This document shows positions 25,941-35,582 of a stretch of 64,000 nt of DNA, in pieces. Both the position numbers and the translations under genes were made by a program. The DNA is from Caldifarciminota bacterium. GTDB taxonomy: Bacteria; Hydrothermota; Tepidihabitantia; Tepidihabitantales; CAIPLT01. Positions within the stretch are counted from its first letter, which is position 1, and each line of letters opens with the position of its first letter. Where the stretch lies: the NCBI GenBank assembly GCA_903865935.1, contig CAIPLT010000083.1:19188-83187 (forward strand). Direction: 5' to 3'. Under the pieces are notes generated by a model that had not been told where the DNA came from, did no database searches, and was given only the letters and a program-made list of their open reading frames with translations.

Positions 25941-25968
25941 TTGACTGAAGTAATAACACGATTACAAT
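25941..25968 (+). promoter_or_regulatory. Promoter of the DUF763 gene, leaderless
   Basis: TTGACT (25941-25946), a 16-nt spacer and TACAAT (25963-25968). The predicted start is at 25975, on the second of two adjacent ATG codons. Confidence 0.6.
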
Positions 25969-25974
25969 CATATG

Positions 25975-27072
25975 ATGAGAAGCGGTATTGCTGAATTACC
26001 TTTGCATTGGGGCAGTGCACCAAGGTGGCTATTCGAGCGGATGAAAAATCTATCACGGGCGATGAGCGAAATCATCATCGGCGAATACGGAACCGATGAA
26101 TTCCTGCAGAGAATATCTGACCCGGTCTGGTTTCAGAGTCTGGGTTGTGTTTTGGGTTTTGACTGGCATTCGTCAGGTCTTACAACCACATTATGCGGTG
26201 CACTCAAAGAAGGTCTAAAAGATTTAGAGCAGGAGTACGGAATATTTGTTGCTGGTGGAAAAGGCAGAACATCAAGAAAAACACCGTATGAAATTACACT
26301 CGCTGCAGAACGATTATCGTTTATCCCGGATGATATGATTTATGCGAGCCGAATGAGTGCAAAAGTTGATTCGTGCGCGTTACAGGACGGATATCAAATT
26401 TACCATCATGTGCTCTTTGGAACCAAAGATGAAAAATGGGCGGTTGTGCAACAGGGTATGAATACAGATACGCGATGGGCAAGACGTTATCACTGGTTGT
26501 CGTTTGACCTTAATGATTTTGTCAATGAACCGCACAAAGCGATTGTCAGTAATAATAAAGGAATCGTTCTGAATATGGTGGCAAAAGAAAGCGAAATAGC
26601 GCGCAAGACCACTGCTTTAGTTGCAGCGAATAAACCAGAAGAGTCTTTAAAGGAACTGGAAAGAATAAAAAAAATCCGTTTGCCAGAACATCACCCGGTT
26701 TTAACTTCGGATATTAATCCAAAGCGGTTAGAGAAAACTTTGCTTAAAACTTACGAAAACCAGCCTAGTAATTTTGAGTCATTACTGGAAATTAACGGGG
26801 TCGGTCCAAAAACAATTCGTGCCTTAGCTTTGATATCAGAAGTAGTCCATGGTGCGAAACCGAGTTTTAATGACCCGGTCAGTTTTTCTTTTGCTCATGG
26901 CGGAAAAGACGGTTATCCTTATCCGATAAACCGCGACCACTATGACCAGTCAATCGCAATCCTGGAAAAAGCAATCCGGAGTGCAAAAGTCGGTCAGAAT
27001 GATAAAATGCAGGTGTTGAAAAGATTAGCATTAATTCAGAAGAAGCCGATTATTGTTTCAGTTAATCATTAA
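25975..27072 (+). CDS. DUF763 domain protein
   Basis: 365 residues matching the DUF763 family: N-terminus MRSGIAELPLHWGSAPRWL, then a CVLGFDWHSSGLTT-like segment, GRTSRKTPYE, QDGYQIYHHVLF and DTRWARRYHW. A helix-hairpin-helix-like piece, LLEINGVGPKTIRALALIS (near 262-280), suggests nucleic-acid binding. The biochemical role is not established. The second ATG is chosen because it gives the family N-terminus and matches the promoter. The next gene starts on its stop codon, so they form an operon with an RNA methyltransferase. Confidence 0.85.
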   Translation: MRSGIAELPLHWGSAPRWLFERMKNLSRAMSEIIIGEYGTDEFLQRISDPVWFQSLGCVLGFDWHSSGLTTTLCGALKEGLKDLEQEYGIFVAGGKGRTSRKTPYEITLAAERLSFIPDDMIYASRMSAKVDSCALQDGYQIYHHVLFGTKDEKWAVVQQGMNTDTRWARRYHWLSFDLNDFVNEPHKAIVSNNKGIVLNMVAKESEIARKTTALVAANKPEESLKELERIKKIRLPEHHPVLTSDINPKRLEKTLLKTYENQPSNFESLLEINGVGPKTIRALALISEVVHGAKPSFNDPVSFSFAHGGKDGYPYPINRDHYDQSIAILEKAIRSAKVGQNDKMQVLKRLALIQKKPIIVSVNH

Positions 27073-27998
27073 TGGAACGTAAATTTCCCGAGCAATTCAC
27101 TGATCGATACGAAGCGATTATTCCTGACTTTGAATTATTTCTTAATGTACTTGTAACACCATTAAAACAATCATTTCGAATCAATACAATAAAAGCATCG
27201 AAACAGGAAGTATTATCACAATTATCAGATATAAAATTGATACCTATTTTATGGTGCGATATTGCATTCAGAATACAGGAAAAAATAAATATCGGGCAGC
27301 TTGCTGAGCACAAATCGGGCTTGATGTACTCACAGGAAGCAGTATCGATGATTCCTGCTCTGATTTTAGACCCAAAGCCAGACGAGAAAATACTTGATAT
27401 TACCGCGGCTCCCGGTTCAAAAACTACTCAGATCGCCGCGATAATGAACAATCATGGATTGATTGTTGCCAACGATGTTTCAAGAAATAGAATCAGCGCT
27501 TTGATCAGTAACATTGAACGCATGGGTGTGATGAATACTGTGGTAACATCTTTGCCTGGACAGAGAATCGGATATTTGGCACCCGATTATTTTGATAAGG
27601 TGCTTCTGGATGCACCATGTTCTTTGGAAGGAACAATCCGAAATACACCGGAAGTTTTATCCGACTGGAAAGAAGCGAAAATAAAAAGATTGTCAAAACT
27701 TCAAAAAGGGCTTATCAATTCAGCATATAAAAGTCTAAAACCAGGAGGAATATTAATATATTCAACCTGCACTTTTGCACCAGAAGAAAATGAAGCGGTT
27801 ATCGATTATTTGTTAAGAAAATATCCAGACACTTCAGTAGAACCGATAAAACTTGAAGATCTAAAAACAAGACCATCAGTGCTTGATTGGGGAGATGCTC
27901 ATTTTGATGAATCGATAAAAAATGCGATTCGCATCTATCCTCAAGACAATGATACCGAAGGTTTCTTTGTAGCTAAAATCAGAAAGAGCCTTAGATGA
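27072..27998 (+). CDS. RsmB/RsmF-type RNA cytosine-C5 methyltransferase
   Basis: 308 residues of the NOL1/NOP2/Sun family, which uses SAM to make 5-methylcytosine in rRNA or tRNA. Seen are QEAVSMIPALIL, the SAM loop DITAAPGSKTTQIA (near 115), the motif IV DAPCSLEGTIRN (near 182) and the motif VI catalytic YSTCTF (near 233). The usual C-terminal RNA-binding extension is missing, but a separate 88-residue gene that overlaps by 4 nt may supply it. Confidence 0.9.
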   Translation: MERKFPEQFTDRYEAIIPDFELFLNVLVTPLKQSFRINTIKASKQEVLSQLSDIKLIPILWCDIAFRIQEKINIGQLAEHKSGLMYSQEAVSMIPALILDPKPDEKILDITAAPGSKTTQIAAIMNNHGLIVANDVSRNRISALISNIERMGVMNTVVTSLPGQRIGYLAPDYFDKVLLDAPCSLEGTIRNTPEVLSDWKEAKIKRLSKLQKGLINSAYKSLKPGGILIYSTCTFAPEENEAVIDYLLRKYPDTSVEPIKLEDLKTRPSVLDWGDAHFDESIKNAIRIYPQDNDTEGFFVAKIRKSLR

Positions 27999-28261
27999 AC
28001 ACGGATAAAATAAGGAAAACTGTAAATCAAAATGACCTGTATAAATCAATCGCTAATCAACTAGAAAAAGATTTTGGAGTTTCTCCTGACAGATTGAGGC
28101 CTTACGCGTTCATTATTAAAGGTGATAAAATATTTATTATGACAAGCCAAGTAAAAGAATTTGAAAAAATCAGAGCGGTTCGGAAAGGATTGCTTTTAGC
28201 TGAAAAACTGGGAAATAAAATAAAAATATCGGTCAACGCAATTCAGGTATTGAAGCTTTAG
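27995..28261 (+). CDS. Small protein resembling the detached RsmF C-terminal domain
   Basis: 88 residues, basic, overlapping the methyltransferase stop by 4 nt (ATGA). The segment RPYAFIIKGDKIFIMT followed by KIRAVRKGLLLAEKLGNKIKIS resembles the PUA-like C-terminal domain that many NOL1/NOP2/Sun enzymes carry fused. That match is by eye only. The most likely role is helping the upstream enzyme bind RNA. Confidence 0.6.
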   Translation: MNTDKIRKTVNQNDLYKSIANQLEKDFGVSPDRLRPYAFIIKGDKIFIMTSQVKEFEKIRAVRKGLLLAEKLGNKIKISVNAIQVLKL

Positions 28262-28437
28262 CCATACTTTAGGAAATTTTGAATTAAGAATATGGAATTT
28301 ATGATGTTAGACCAAATTTTTCATTAAAAATTAGTCAACTTATAAGTATACATTTTATTAAACTGCGAATTGATGCAAAGCATAGCGATATCGCTATTAA
28401 TTGATACAAAGAAATGACATTTTCACTTATGGGTGCG

Positions 28438-28457
28438 ACCCATCAGTGGGGTTTTTT
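28438..28457 (+). terminator. Weak candidate terminator of the DUF763 operon
   Basis: CCCA (28439-28442) pairs with TGGG (28447-28450) across a TCAG loop and is followed by six T residues (28452-28457). The stem is only about four pairs. It overlaps the 3' end of the convergent mazG gene. Confidence 0.3.
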
Positions 28458-29207
28458 CTTACGTTTAGTTTTAATCTCTTCCCAGACTTTGTCCATTTCA
28501 GCTAAGGTTGCGTCGTGAAGGTTTTGTTCGTTATCCTTAAATTTCTGTTCAAGTTTATTGAAACGACCGATGAATTTATTGTTGGCAAGATTTAAAGCAT
28601 GCTCGGCGTCGATTTTTAAATGTCTGGTAAGATTTACCAGAGCAAAATATAAGTCACCCAGTTCTTCTTCGACATGCCGTTTCTTCTTTTCTTTAATTGC
28701 TTCTTTAAGTTCATCAATTTCCTCGATGATTTTTCGGTAAACATCTTCTCTATCTTCCCAGTCAAAACCGACTCTTGCAACCCGCTCCTGAATCATCTGC
28801 GCTCGTTTTAATGCCGGCAACGCTTTTGGTATCCGGCTTAACATCGGTTGTTTTTCGTTCGTTGATTTAATCTTTTCCCAATTGGTTAAAACCTGTTCCG
28901 CAGTTTTGGCTTTTACTTTTCCGAAAATATGGGGGTGACGCTTGATAAGTTTTTTAATGATTCTGTTCTCAATCTTTTTAAAACTGGTCTTTTTCTTTTC
29001 TTCTAAAATTCTGGTTAAGAAGAAAACCGTATATAATAAATCACCAATTTCTTCAGTTATTTTATCGAAGTTTTTTTCACGGGCCGCTTCCTCTAATTCG
29101 TAAGCTTCATCGATTACCAATGGTCGGGTTGAAGCAATGGTTTGCTTCCGATCCCAAGGGCACTCTTTCCGTAATTTTTTAATAAGTTTAATATATTCTT
29201 CAAACAT
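28443..29207 (-). CDS. mazG: Nucleoside triphosphate pyrophosphohydrolase MazG
   Basis: Hydrolyses nucleoside triphosphates to monophosphates and pyrophosphate, clearing unwanted nucleotides. The 254 residues carry two MazG domains. The first has CPWDRKQT (near 16), DEAYELEEAA and the metal site EEIGDLLYTVFF. The second has RVGFDWED and EELGDLYFALVNLTRHL (near 180-200). The end is strongly basic (KTKRKKKP). The promoter sits 6 nt from the ATG and there is no Shine-Dalgarno sequence. Confidence 0.93.
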   Translation of the reverse strand: MFEEYIKLIKKLRKECPWDRKQTIASTRPLVIDEAYELEEAAREKNFDKITEEIGDLLYTVFFLTRILEEKKKTSFKKIENRIIKKLIKRHPHIFGKVKAKTAEQVLTNWEKIKSTNEKQPMLSRIPKALPALKRAQMIQERVARVGFDWEDREDVYRKIIEEIDELKEAIKEKKKRHVEEELGDLYFALVNLTRHLKIDAEHALNLANNKFIGRFNKLEQKFKDNEQNLHDATLAEMDKVWEEIKTKRKKKPH

Positions 29208-29213
29208 GAATTA

Positions 29214-29241
29214 AGTATAGATAAATTTTCTCAATCGTCAA
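29214..29241 (-). promoter_or_regulatory. Promoter of mazG, leaderless
   Basis: Minus strand TTGACG (29241-29236), a 16-nt spacer and TATACT (29219-29214). The predicted start falls on the ATG at 29207. Confidence 0.65.
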
Positions 29242-29374
29242 TGTTAATAAAATTTAAAATTAAAAAATAAAAATTAGCAACACAAATTAAAAACTTAAAA
29301 ACTACTTATGTTTTTGTATTTTGAAGTATGTGTTTTTGATATTTAATATTTTATTTTTAATATATTTATGAGAC

Positions 29375-29402
29375 TTGACATTTTAATATTTCATATTAAT
29401 CT
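29375..29402 (+). promoter_or_regulatory. Probable promoter of glyA-eno-ftsB
   Basis: TTGACA (29375-29380) with TAATCT 16 nt downstream (29397-29402). The leader contains a strong GGAGG before the ATG at 29432. The rest of the 29208-29431 gap is very AT-rich with no other feature. Confidence 0.5.
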
Positions 29403-29431
29403 TATGTGTATGATTTTAGCGGAGGAATGTA

Positions 29432-30703
29432 ATGGAAAATGAGAAAATTTTGAAGAAAACTGACCCTGAGATTTTTGATGTTATAAAGGGTGAGACTAAT
29501 CGTGAACATTCAACTTTAGAGCTTATCGCCTCCGAGAATTTTTGTTCAGAAGCGGTTTTGGCGGCTTTAGGCTCGGTTTTAACCAATAAATATGCCGAAG
29601 GGTTACCCAAGAAACGTTATTACGGCGGATGTGAGTTTGTTGATATTGGTGAAACATTAGCAATCGAGCGGGCAAAACAGCTATTCGGCGCTGACCATGC
29701 AAATGTCCAACCGCATTCGGGTACTCAGGCTAATATGATCGCATACTATGCTTTGGCAAATCCAGGTGATACAATCATGGGATTAAACTTAAGTCACGGC
29801 GGTCATTTATCACACGGACATCCGATAAACTTCTCCGGAAAATATTTCAAAGTATTTCATTATGGTGTAAATCCACAAACGGAAGTAGTTGATTACGTCG
29901 AGTTGCGGAAACTGGCTTTAGAGCACAAGCCAAAAATAATCGTTTCGGGTGCAAGCGCTCATCCGAGATTTTTATATTTTGATAAGTTTCAGGAAATCTG
30001 TGATGAAGTTGGAGCTTTTCAAGTTGCAGACATCGCACATACTGCAGGATTGGTCGCGGCTGGATTACATCCTTCGCCAATTCCTTACGCTGATGTTGTG
30101 ACAACAACGACCCATAAAACTTTACGCGGGCCGCGTGGTGCGATTATAATGTGTAAAGCAAAACATGCGGAAGCGATTGACAAGACAACTTTTCCGGGAA
30201 TGCAGGGCGGACCTTTAGAGCATGTGATTGCGGCAAAAGCGGTCGCATTCAAGGAAGCGCTGACTGATGATTTTAAAGCGTATCAGAAACAGGTTGTCGC
30301 AAATGCCAAGGCTCTCGCGGATGAAATAGCAAAGCTTGGTTACCGTTTAGTTGCGGGCGGAACCGATACTCATTTAATGCTGGTTGATTTACGCAGTAAA
30401 AACATCACGGGTCGCGATGCCGAGAATGCTTTGGGCAAATCAGGCATCACGGTGAATCGAAATACAATCCCGTTTGACCCGCAAAAGCCATTTGTCACAT
30501 CAGGTATCCGACTTGGTACACCAGCTCTGACCACCCGAGGAATGAAAGAATTTGAAATGAAAAAGATTGCCGGATTGATTGATAAAGTTTTAAGCAATAT
30601 CGATAACGAGAAAGTATCTGAATCAGTCAAAGCTGAGATAAAACAATTAACCGAGAGTTTTCCTTTGTATAAAGAGCGAAGAAGGATATATGACACATTA
30701 TAA
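29432..30703 (+). CDS. glyA: Serine hydroxymethyltransferase
   Basis: PLP enzyme that converts serine and tetrahydrofolate to glycine and methylene-tetrahydrofolate. The 423-residue length is typical. Motifs are LELIASENF (near 30), [15 protein letters not shown] (near 52), HSGTQANM, the PLP-lysine site [15 protein letters not shown] (near 225) and [11 protein letters not shown]. The stop overlaps the start of eno by 14 nt, so the two are co-expressed. Confidence 0.96.
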   Translation: MENEKILKKTDPEIFDVIKGETNREHSTLELIASENFCSEAVLAALGSVLTNKYAEGLPKKRYYGGCEFVDIGETLAIERAKQLFGADHANVQPHSGTQANMIAYYALANPGDTIMGLNLSHGGHLSHGHPINFSGKYFKVFHYGVNPQTEVVDYVELRKLALEHKPKIIVSGASAHPRFLYFDKFQEICDEVGAFQVADIAHTAGLVAAGLHPSPIPYADVVTTTTHKTLRGPRGAIIMCKAKHAEAIDKTTFPGMQGGPLEHVIAAKAVAFKEALTDDFKAYQKQVVANAKALADEIAKLGYRLVAGGTDTHLMLVDLRSKNITGRDAENALGKSGITVNRNTIPFDPQKPFVTSGIRLGTPALTTRGMKEFEMKKIAGLIDKVLSNIDNEKVSESVKAEIKQLTESFPLYKERRRIYDTL

Positions 30704-31952
30704 GAGCAGTAAAATCGCTAATATTGTAGCGCGCGAGATTTTAGATTCGCGGGGAAATCCAACGGTCGAAGTTGATTGTATTCTTGAGTCAGGTATTCTC
30801 GGTCGCGCAGCAGTACCGTCAGGTGCTTCAACCGGCATTTACGAAGCATTAGAACTGCGTGACCAGGATAAGAAAAGATATTTTGGAAAAGGTGTTCTAA
30901 AAGCGATAAAGAATATTTCCGATGATATCTGTAAGGAAATAATCGGTATGGAAGCGCTAGACCAGAACGGGATTGATAACCGGTTATTAGAAATAGACGG
31001 TACAAAAAACAAGGAAAAACTGGGTGCGAACGCGATTTTAGGGGTTTCAATGGCAGTTTGTCGGGCGGCAGCAATGCATTTAAATATTCCGCTGTATAAA
31101 TATATCGGCGGTATTAATACAAAAACAATACCCGTCCCAATGCTTAATGTTATTAATGGCGGAGTTCACGCTCCGAATAATCTTAATATCCAGGAGTTTA
31201 TGATAATACCGGCAAAAAATAATTCATTTGCCGAACAGTTACGAATGGCAAGTGAAGTTTATCAAACAATGAAAAAAGTGATGCAGAGCAAGGGTCATAG
31301 TACGGCAATTGGCGATGAGGGGGGTTATTCAGCTGATTTTTCATCTAATGAAGAACCATTAGCGATTATCATTGAAAGTATTGAAAAAGCGGGTTATGAA
31401 CCTGGTCGTGATCTATTTCTTGGATTAGACGCGGCGGCAAGCGAATTTTATAAAAACGACCAATATTATCTGGAATTAGACAACAAGACATTTGACGCAA
31501 CCAGCATGATTGATATGTATGACCGCTGGATTGAACAGTATCCGATTATTTCGATTGAAGACGGGTTAGCGCAGAATGACCAAGAAGGGTGGCAAAAATT
31601 TACAACCGCATTGGGAAAGAAAATTCAGATTGTCGGTGATGATATATTTGTGACCAATATTGAACGGTTCAAAGAAGGTATCGAAAAAGGTATTGCCAAT
31701 GCAATTTTAATAAAACTCAATCAAATTGGTACCGTGACTGAAACGCTATCCTGTATTGAATACGCCAAGACCAATGGTTACAAGACCGTAATATCACACC
31801 GCTCGGGCGAAACCGAAGATACTTTTATCGCTGATTTAGCGGTCGGCACCAATGCGGGTCAGATTAAAACCGGTGCACCAACTCGCGGCGAGCGGGTTTG
31901 TAAATATAATCAACTTTTAAGGATTGAACAGGAAATTTTCAAAAGTAAATGA
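30690..31952 (+). CDS. eno: Enolase
   Basis: Glycolytic/gluconeogenic enzyme that dehydrates 2-phosphoglycerate to phosphoenolpyruvate. 420 residues. Motifs are [15 protein letters not shown] (N-terminus), [26 protein letters not shown] (near 209), [15 protein letters not shown] (near 287), the catalytic [13 protein letters not shown] (near 340) and SHRSGETED (near 370). The start has GAAGGA 7 nt upstream. It overlaps the following divIC/ftsB-like gene by 4 nt, a gene order seen in many bacteria. Confidence 0.96.
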   Translation: MTHYKSSKIANIVAREILDSRGNPTVEVDCILESGILGRAAVPSGASTGIYEALELRDQDKKRYFGKGVLKAIKNISDDICKEIIGMEALDQNGIDNRLLEIDGTKNKEKLGANAILGVSMAVCRAAAMHLNIPLYKYIGGINTKTIPVPMLNVINGGVHAPNNLNIQEFMIIPAKNNSFAEQLRMASEVYQTMKKVMQSKGHSTAIGDEGGYSADFSSNEEPLAIIIESIEKAGYEPGRDLFLGLDAAASEFYKNDQYYLELDNKTFDATSMIDMYDRWIEQYPIISIEDGLAQNDQEGWQKFTTALGKKIQIVGDDIFVTNIERFKEGIEKGIANAILIKLNQIGTVTETLSCIEYAKTNGYKTVISHRSGETEDTFIADLAVGTNAGQIKTGAPTRGERVCKYNQLLRIEQEIFKSK

Positions 31953-32242
31953 GAACTGTAAAAAGATACCGATACCAAGCAAAACCTAAACCGAGCAAGT
32001 TTAAATTAGTGGTTTTTTTGTTAATACTATTCATATTAATTATCGTATTTGTGCCAGGTCATAATGGTCTTGTGAAAGTTCTTAATAAAAGCAATAATAT
32101 AAACAAAATCCATCGCGAGAACGAAAATCTCAAAATAAAAGCGGAATTAATCGAATTGAAAATTGCCAAAGGACAAGACCCTGAATATTTAAAAAAATAT
32201 TTAAGAGATTGTTATCAAATGGTACCTAAAGATAGCAGTTAA
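31949..32242 (+). CDS. FtsB/DivIC-like septum formation initiator
   Basis: 97 residues: a basic cytoplasmic N-terminus, one membrane helix (about 20-38, [16 protein letters not shown]) and a short coiled coil (about 45-75, [19 protein letters not shown]) ending in a [10 protein letters not shown] segment. This is the layout of FtsB/DivIC, which link early and late divisome proteins. The position right after eno supports it. Sequence conservation in this family is low. Confidence 0.8.
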   Translation: MRTVKRYRYQAKPKPSKFKLVVFLLILFILIIVFVPGHNGLVKVLNKSNNINKIHRENENLKIKAELIELKIAKGQDPEYLKKYLRDCYQMVPKDSS

Positions 32243-32292
32243 TAATGCAATTCGGACACAATTCGTCCCCCCGTAATATCCTGTGATAAATT

Positions 32293-32320
32293 TTGAAGTT
32301 ATTAACTTTTTTTATATAAT
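32293..32320 (+). promoter_or_regulatory. Promoter of purF and the membrane cluster, leaderless
   Basis: TTGAAG (32293-32298), a 16-nt spacer and a perfect TATAAT (32315-32320). The seventh base after the -10 box is the A of the ATG at 32327. There is no Shine-Dalgarno sequence. Confidence 0.65.
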
Positions 32321-32326
32321 TTTCTT

Positions 32327-33763
32327 ATGTGTGGCATAATCGGTATTTTGAGTAAAAAAAATGTAGTGAGCGAGCTTTATGCCGGGCTTTTTGCGTTACA
32401 ACACCGAGGGCAGGATTCAGCTGGGATAATAACATATGATACATCATTCCATCTTAAAAAGGGGATTGGTTTAGTAAATAAGGTATTTAACGACAAAAAT
32501 CTCGCACGGCTCGAAGGAAATATCGGAATTGGGCAGGTTCGTTATCCGACCATCGGACCAGGCGGGGTAGAAGATGCACAGCCATTTATGGTCAATTCCC
32601 CATTTGGAATTGCAATGGCACACAATGGAAATGTCACAAATTATTCGGAATTGAGAGACAAACTATCTAAAAAATATTACAGGCAACTATCTTCCTATTC
32701 GGATTTAGAAGTGATCCTGAACATTTTCGCGGAAGAAATGGCAACACAGCATCTGCAAAAATTTTCCCCGGAAACGGTTTTTGATACGATTGCAAAAGTT
32801 TTTGGTCAAGTCAAGGGCAGTTATTCGGTCGTCGGTTTAATTGCTGACAAAGGACTATTTGCCTTTCGTGACCAGTATGGTATAAAACCATTATGTTTTG
32901 GCAAAAAAAAGCAAAGTTATATTTTCGCGTCTGAGAGCGTGGCATTAGACCAGTTAGATTTTTCAATGATACGTGATGTGCTACCGGGTGAAGCAATATT
33001 TATTGACCTTAAACATAAGATTTATTCCAAAGTAATTGCAAAACAAGTTCCCCACCCGTGTATTTTTGAGTGGATTTATTTTGCTCGTCCAGATTCAATT
33101 ATTGATTCAATGGAAGTATCCGAGGCGCGGTTTCGGCTGGGAGAACGGTTAGCAATGGAATGTTTAAAAGCCGGGATTCACCCTGACGTTATAGTGCCGA
33201 TTCCGGATTCAGGCAGAGGGGCGGCTTTGGCAATGGCAAAAGTATTAGATGTCGAACAACGTGAAGGTTTAATTAAAAATTATTATATGGGCAGAACATT
33301 TATCATGCCCAAACAAAGTTTGAGGACAAACTCGGTTCGGCAGAAATTAAATCCGGTAAAAAGTATTATCAGGGGAAAGAAAGTATTGTTGGTTGATGAT
33401 AGTATTGTCAGGGGCACGACCGCAAAAGAGATTGTTTCTCTGATTCGCAAGGCAGGGGCGAAGCAGGTTTATTATGCGGTCACCTGCCCGCCATTAAGGT
33501 ATCCTTGCGTCTATGGTATTGATATGATGACTCGCGGTGAATTTATCGCCCGCGATTATAGTATTAATGAAATTAAGAAAATCATTGGCGCCGATGCACT
33601 AATTTATCAAAATCTTGATGATATGATTGACGGCGTCAGGGGTAATCGTCTTTCACAAACATTTTGCACCGCGTGTTTTACCGGCGACTATCCAACCGGA
33701 ATTAAAGAAAAAGATATTATTAAGTTAGAAAAAGAAAGAATTAAAACCAAGAAGGGAGAATGA
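32327..33763 (+). CDS. purF: Amidophosphoribosyltransferase
   Basis: First committed step of purine synthesis: PRPP plus glutamine gives phosphoribosylamine. 478 residues. The catalytic cysteine is residue 2 (MCGIIGIL), so there is no propeptide to remove. Glutaminase motifs are LQHRGQDSAG and HNGNVTNY; the PRPP loop is LLVDDSIVRGTT (near 352). Cysteines in HPCIFEW, YPCVYGIDM and FCTACFTG fit the [4Fe-4S]-containing Bacillus-type enzyme. The membrane cluster downstream starts with a 4-nt overlap, so purF heads that transcript. Confidence 0.95.
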   Translation: MCGIIGILSKKNVVSELYAGLFALQHRGQDSAGIITYDTSFHLKKGIGLVNKVFNDKNLARLEGNIGIGQVRYPTIGPGGVEDAQPFMVNSPFGIAMAHNGNVTNYSELRDKLSKKYYRQLSSYSDLEVILNIFAEEMATQHLQKFSPETVFDTIAKVFGQVKGSYSVVGLIADKGLFAFRDQYGIKPLCFGKKKQSYIFASESVALDQLDFSMIRDVLPGEAIFIDLKHKIYSKVIAKQVPHPCIFEWIYFARPDSIIDSMEVSEARFRLGERLAMECLKAGIHPDVIVPIPDSGRGAALAMAKVLDVEQREGLIKNYYMGRTFIMPKQSLRTNSVRQKLNPVKSIIRGKKVLLVDDSIVRGTTAKEIVSLIRKAGAKQVYYAVTCPPLRYPCVYGIDMMTRGEFIARDYSINEIKKIIGADALIYQNLDDMIDGVRGNRLSQTFCTACFTGDYPTGIKEKDIIKLEKERIKTKKGE

Positions 33764-34911
33764 CAATGATTGAAAAATTGAAAGATTTTAAGATTAAAAG
33801 ATTATTGTTTAATTTTCTTATCTTTAATCTTCTAATTTTAACATCGATTTATGCCATAGAGCCACCGGCAAATGTCGTAGCAAAAGATAATCCAAATGAT
33901 GGTGGCGGGAGTATTTTAATTCAATGGCGGATATCTCCTTCAGATTCAATTCTTGACGGTTATCGAATATTAAGACAACAGCAAGGTTCGACTGAAATTA
34001 GTGAAGTTGGTTTTATTGGACGCGGCAGAATTTCTTTTACTGACGAAGGCACAACAGATAAGATGAAATATACTTATCAAGTTGTTGCAGTTAAAGACAC
34101 ATCAGAAGTTGCGTCCGCGTGGTCAAATCCCGCAACATCAAAACCACAATGGTTTGATACTAATCGAATTAGTGTAGTAGTATTCACAATTCTTTTTACT
34201 TTTTTAATAATATATTTTATTGAACGGGCAAAAAAAGGCACTAATTTGTTTGTCCGAAAAATCCCCGGGCTTGCCGCAGTGGATGAAGCGGTGGGCAGAG
34301 CAACTGAAATGGGAAAACCAATTCTCTATGTGCCGGGACTTACTGGTATTAGTGACGTCGCGACAATCGCAGCAATGAATATCTTGGGTGAGGTTGCGAA
34401 AAAAATTGCACAATATGATTCACGATTGATTGTACCAAATACTGACCCAATTGTTTTTACGGTTGCACGGGAGGTTGTCAAGGAGGCATATATACAAGCA
34501 GGTCGACCAGATGCATTTAAGCCAGATAGCGTATATTTTGTTACGGATAGCCAGTTTGCCTATGCCGCCGCCGTTGATGGTATTATGACCCGCGAACAGC
34601 CGGCAACTAATTTCTTTATGGGTTATTTTTACGCAGAAGCGTTAATCTTGGCAGAGACCGGTGCTTCAACCGGAGCAGTTCAGATTGCCGGAACTGATGC
34701 GGTTACGCAATTGCCTTTTTTTATAACATCTTGCGATTATACTTTGTTAGGCGAAGAACTTTATGCAGCATCAGCATATTTATCACGCGAGCCACTATTG
34801 TTAGGAGGATTAATTGGTCAGGATTGGGGTAAAGCTGTAATTGTTGTGATTTTAGTCGTTCTTACGGTAATTGGACTTTTAACCAATCTACAAGTATTAA
34901 AATTATTCTAA
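33760..34911 (+). CDS. Fibronectin III plus DUF6754-like membrane protein
   Basis: 383 residues: a signal or anchor segment (about 13-32), one fibronectin III domain (about 33-125; ILIQWRISPSDSILDGYRI), a membrane helix (about 134-152), then a 200-residue soluble domain. That domain has DEAVGRATEMGKPILYVPG (near 170), VPNTDPIVFTVAREVVKEAY, DSQFAYAAAVDGIM and LAETGASTGAVQIAGTDA. A last membrane helix follows (about 357-378). The soluble domain looks like the uncharacterised DUF6754 family, judged from memory of the pattern. First gene of a four-gene coupled membrane cluster. Function unknown; the ordered glycines and acidic residues suggest ligand or nucleotide handling, but this is not shown. 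Confidence 0.7.
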   Translation: MTMIEKLKDFKIKRLLFNFLIFNLLILTSIYAIEPPANVVAKDNPNDGGGSILIQWRISPSDSILDGYRILRQQQGSTEISEVGFIGRGRISFTDEGTTDKMKYTYQVVAVKDTSEVASAWSNPATSKPQWFDTNRISVVVFTILFTFLIIYFIERAKKGTNLFVRKIPGLAAVDEAVGRATEMGKPILYVPGLTGISDVATIAAMNILGEVAKKIAQYDSRLIVPNTDPIVFTVAREVVKEAYIQAGRPDAFKPDSVYFVTDSQFAYAAAVDGIMTREQPATNFFMGYFYAEALILAETGASTGAVQIAGTDAVTQLPFFITSCDYTLLGEELYAASAYLSREPLLLGGLIGQDWGKAVIVVILVVLTVIGLLTNLQVLKLF

Positions 34912-34922
34912 AAGGAGATAAT

Positions 34923-35582
34923 GTGAAAGTAAGGTTACCACTATTATTAGTTCTAATAACCGGAATCTTTGGTGCATTACCATTTTTGATTCCGCATCAT
35001 GTCATTCAAACCGCAGATAATGAATTTAGAAATTCTGTATTAGTAATAATTGGTGCATTTTCTTTAGTCTTGGGTGTTGGAAGTATCATCCGCCATCATA
35101 TGGACAAAGTGAGACGGAAACGAGAACACTGGGGATACAGTTGGGTTCTTTTAATAAGTTTATTGATTACTTCAATAATCGGTCTGTTCGGCGGTATCGA
35201 TGGTAACGGAAGCTTACCGACACATATCGGTAATTTCCATTTTGACATTCAGACGATTTTTATACGAATGGAAGTTCCATTAGGGGCAACGATGTTCTCA
35301 ATTCTCGCATTTTTTATGTCATCAGCTGCTTATCGTTCATTTAAAGCGCGAAGCTTTGAAGCGACCCTGCTTTTGCTTACTGCATTTATTGTGATGTTTG
35401 GTTCAGTTCCGTTAAGTGCATATCTCATACCAAAATTACCCCATTTTGCCGAATGGATTCTAACCGTGCCCAGTACAGCTGCAAAGCGCGGAATGGGTTT
35501 TGGAATTGCCCTTGGCGGGTTGGCGACCTCGCTTAAAATCATTTTAGGAATTGAACGCGGGTGGTTAGGGGGTACGAAATGA
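34923..35582 (+). CDS. Six-helix membrane protein of unknown function
   Basis: 219 residues starting at GTG (34923) with GGAGAT 4 nt upstream. About six hydrophobic segments (5-25, 37-57, 71-92, 115-135, 143-165, 188-210). A cytoplasmic loop near 60-70 is very basic (RHHMDKVRRKREHW). No transport or enzyme motif recognised. It overlaps the next gene by 4 nt (ATGA). It probably forms one complex with its three neighbours. Confidence 0.65.
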   Translation: MKVRLPLLLVLITGIFGALPFLIPHHVIQTADNEFRNSVLVIIGAFSLVLGVGSIIRHHMDKVRRKREHWGYSWVLLISLLITSIIGLFGGIDGNGSLPTHIGNFHFDIQTIFIRMEVPLGATMFSILAFFMSSAAYRSFKARSFEATLLLLTAFIVMFGSVPLSAYLIPKLPHFAEWILTVPSTAAKRGMGFGIALGGLATSLKIILGIERGWLGGTK

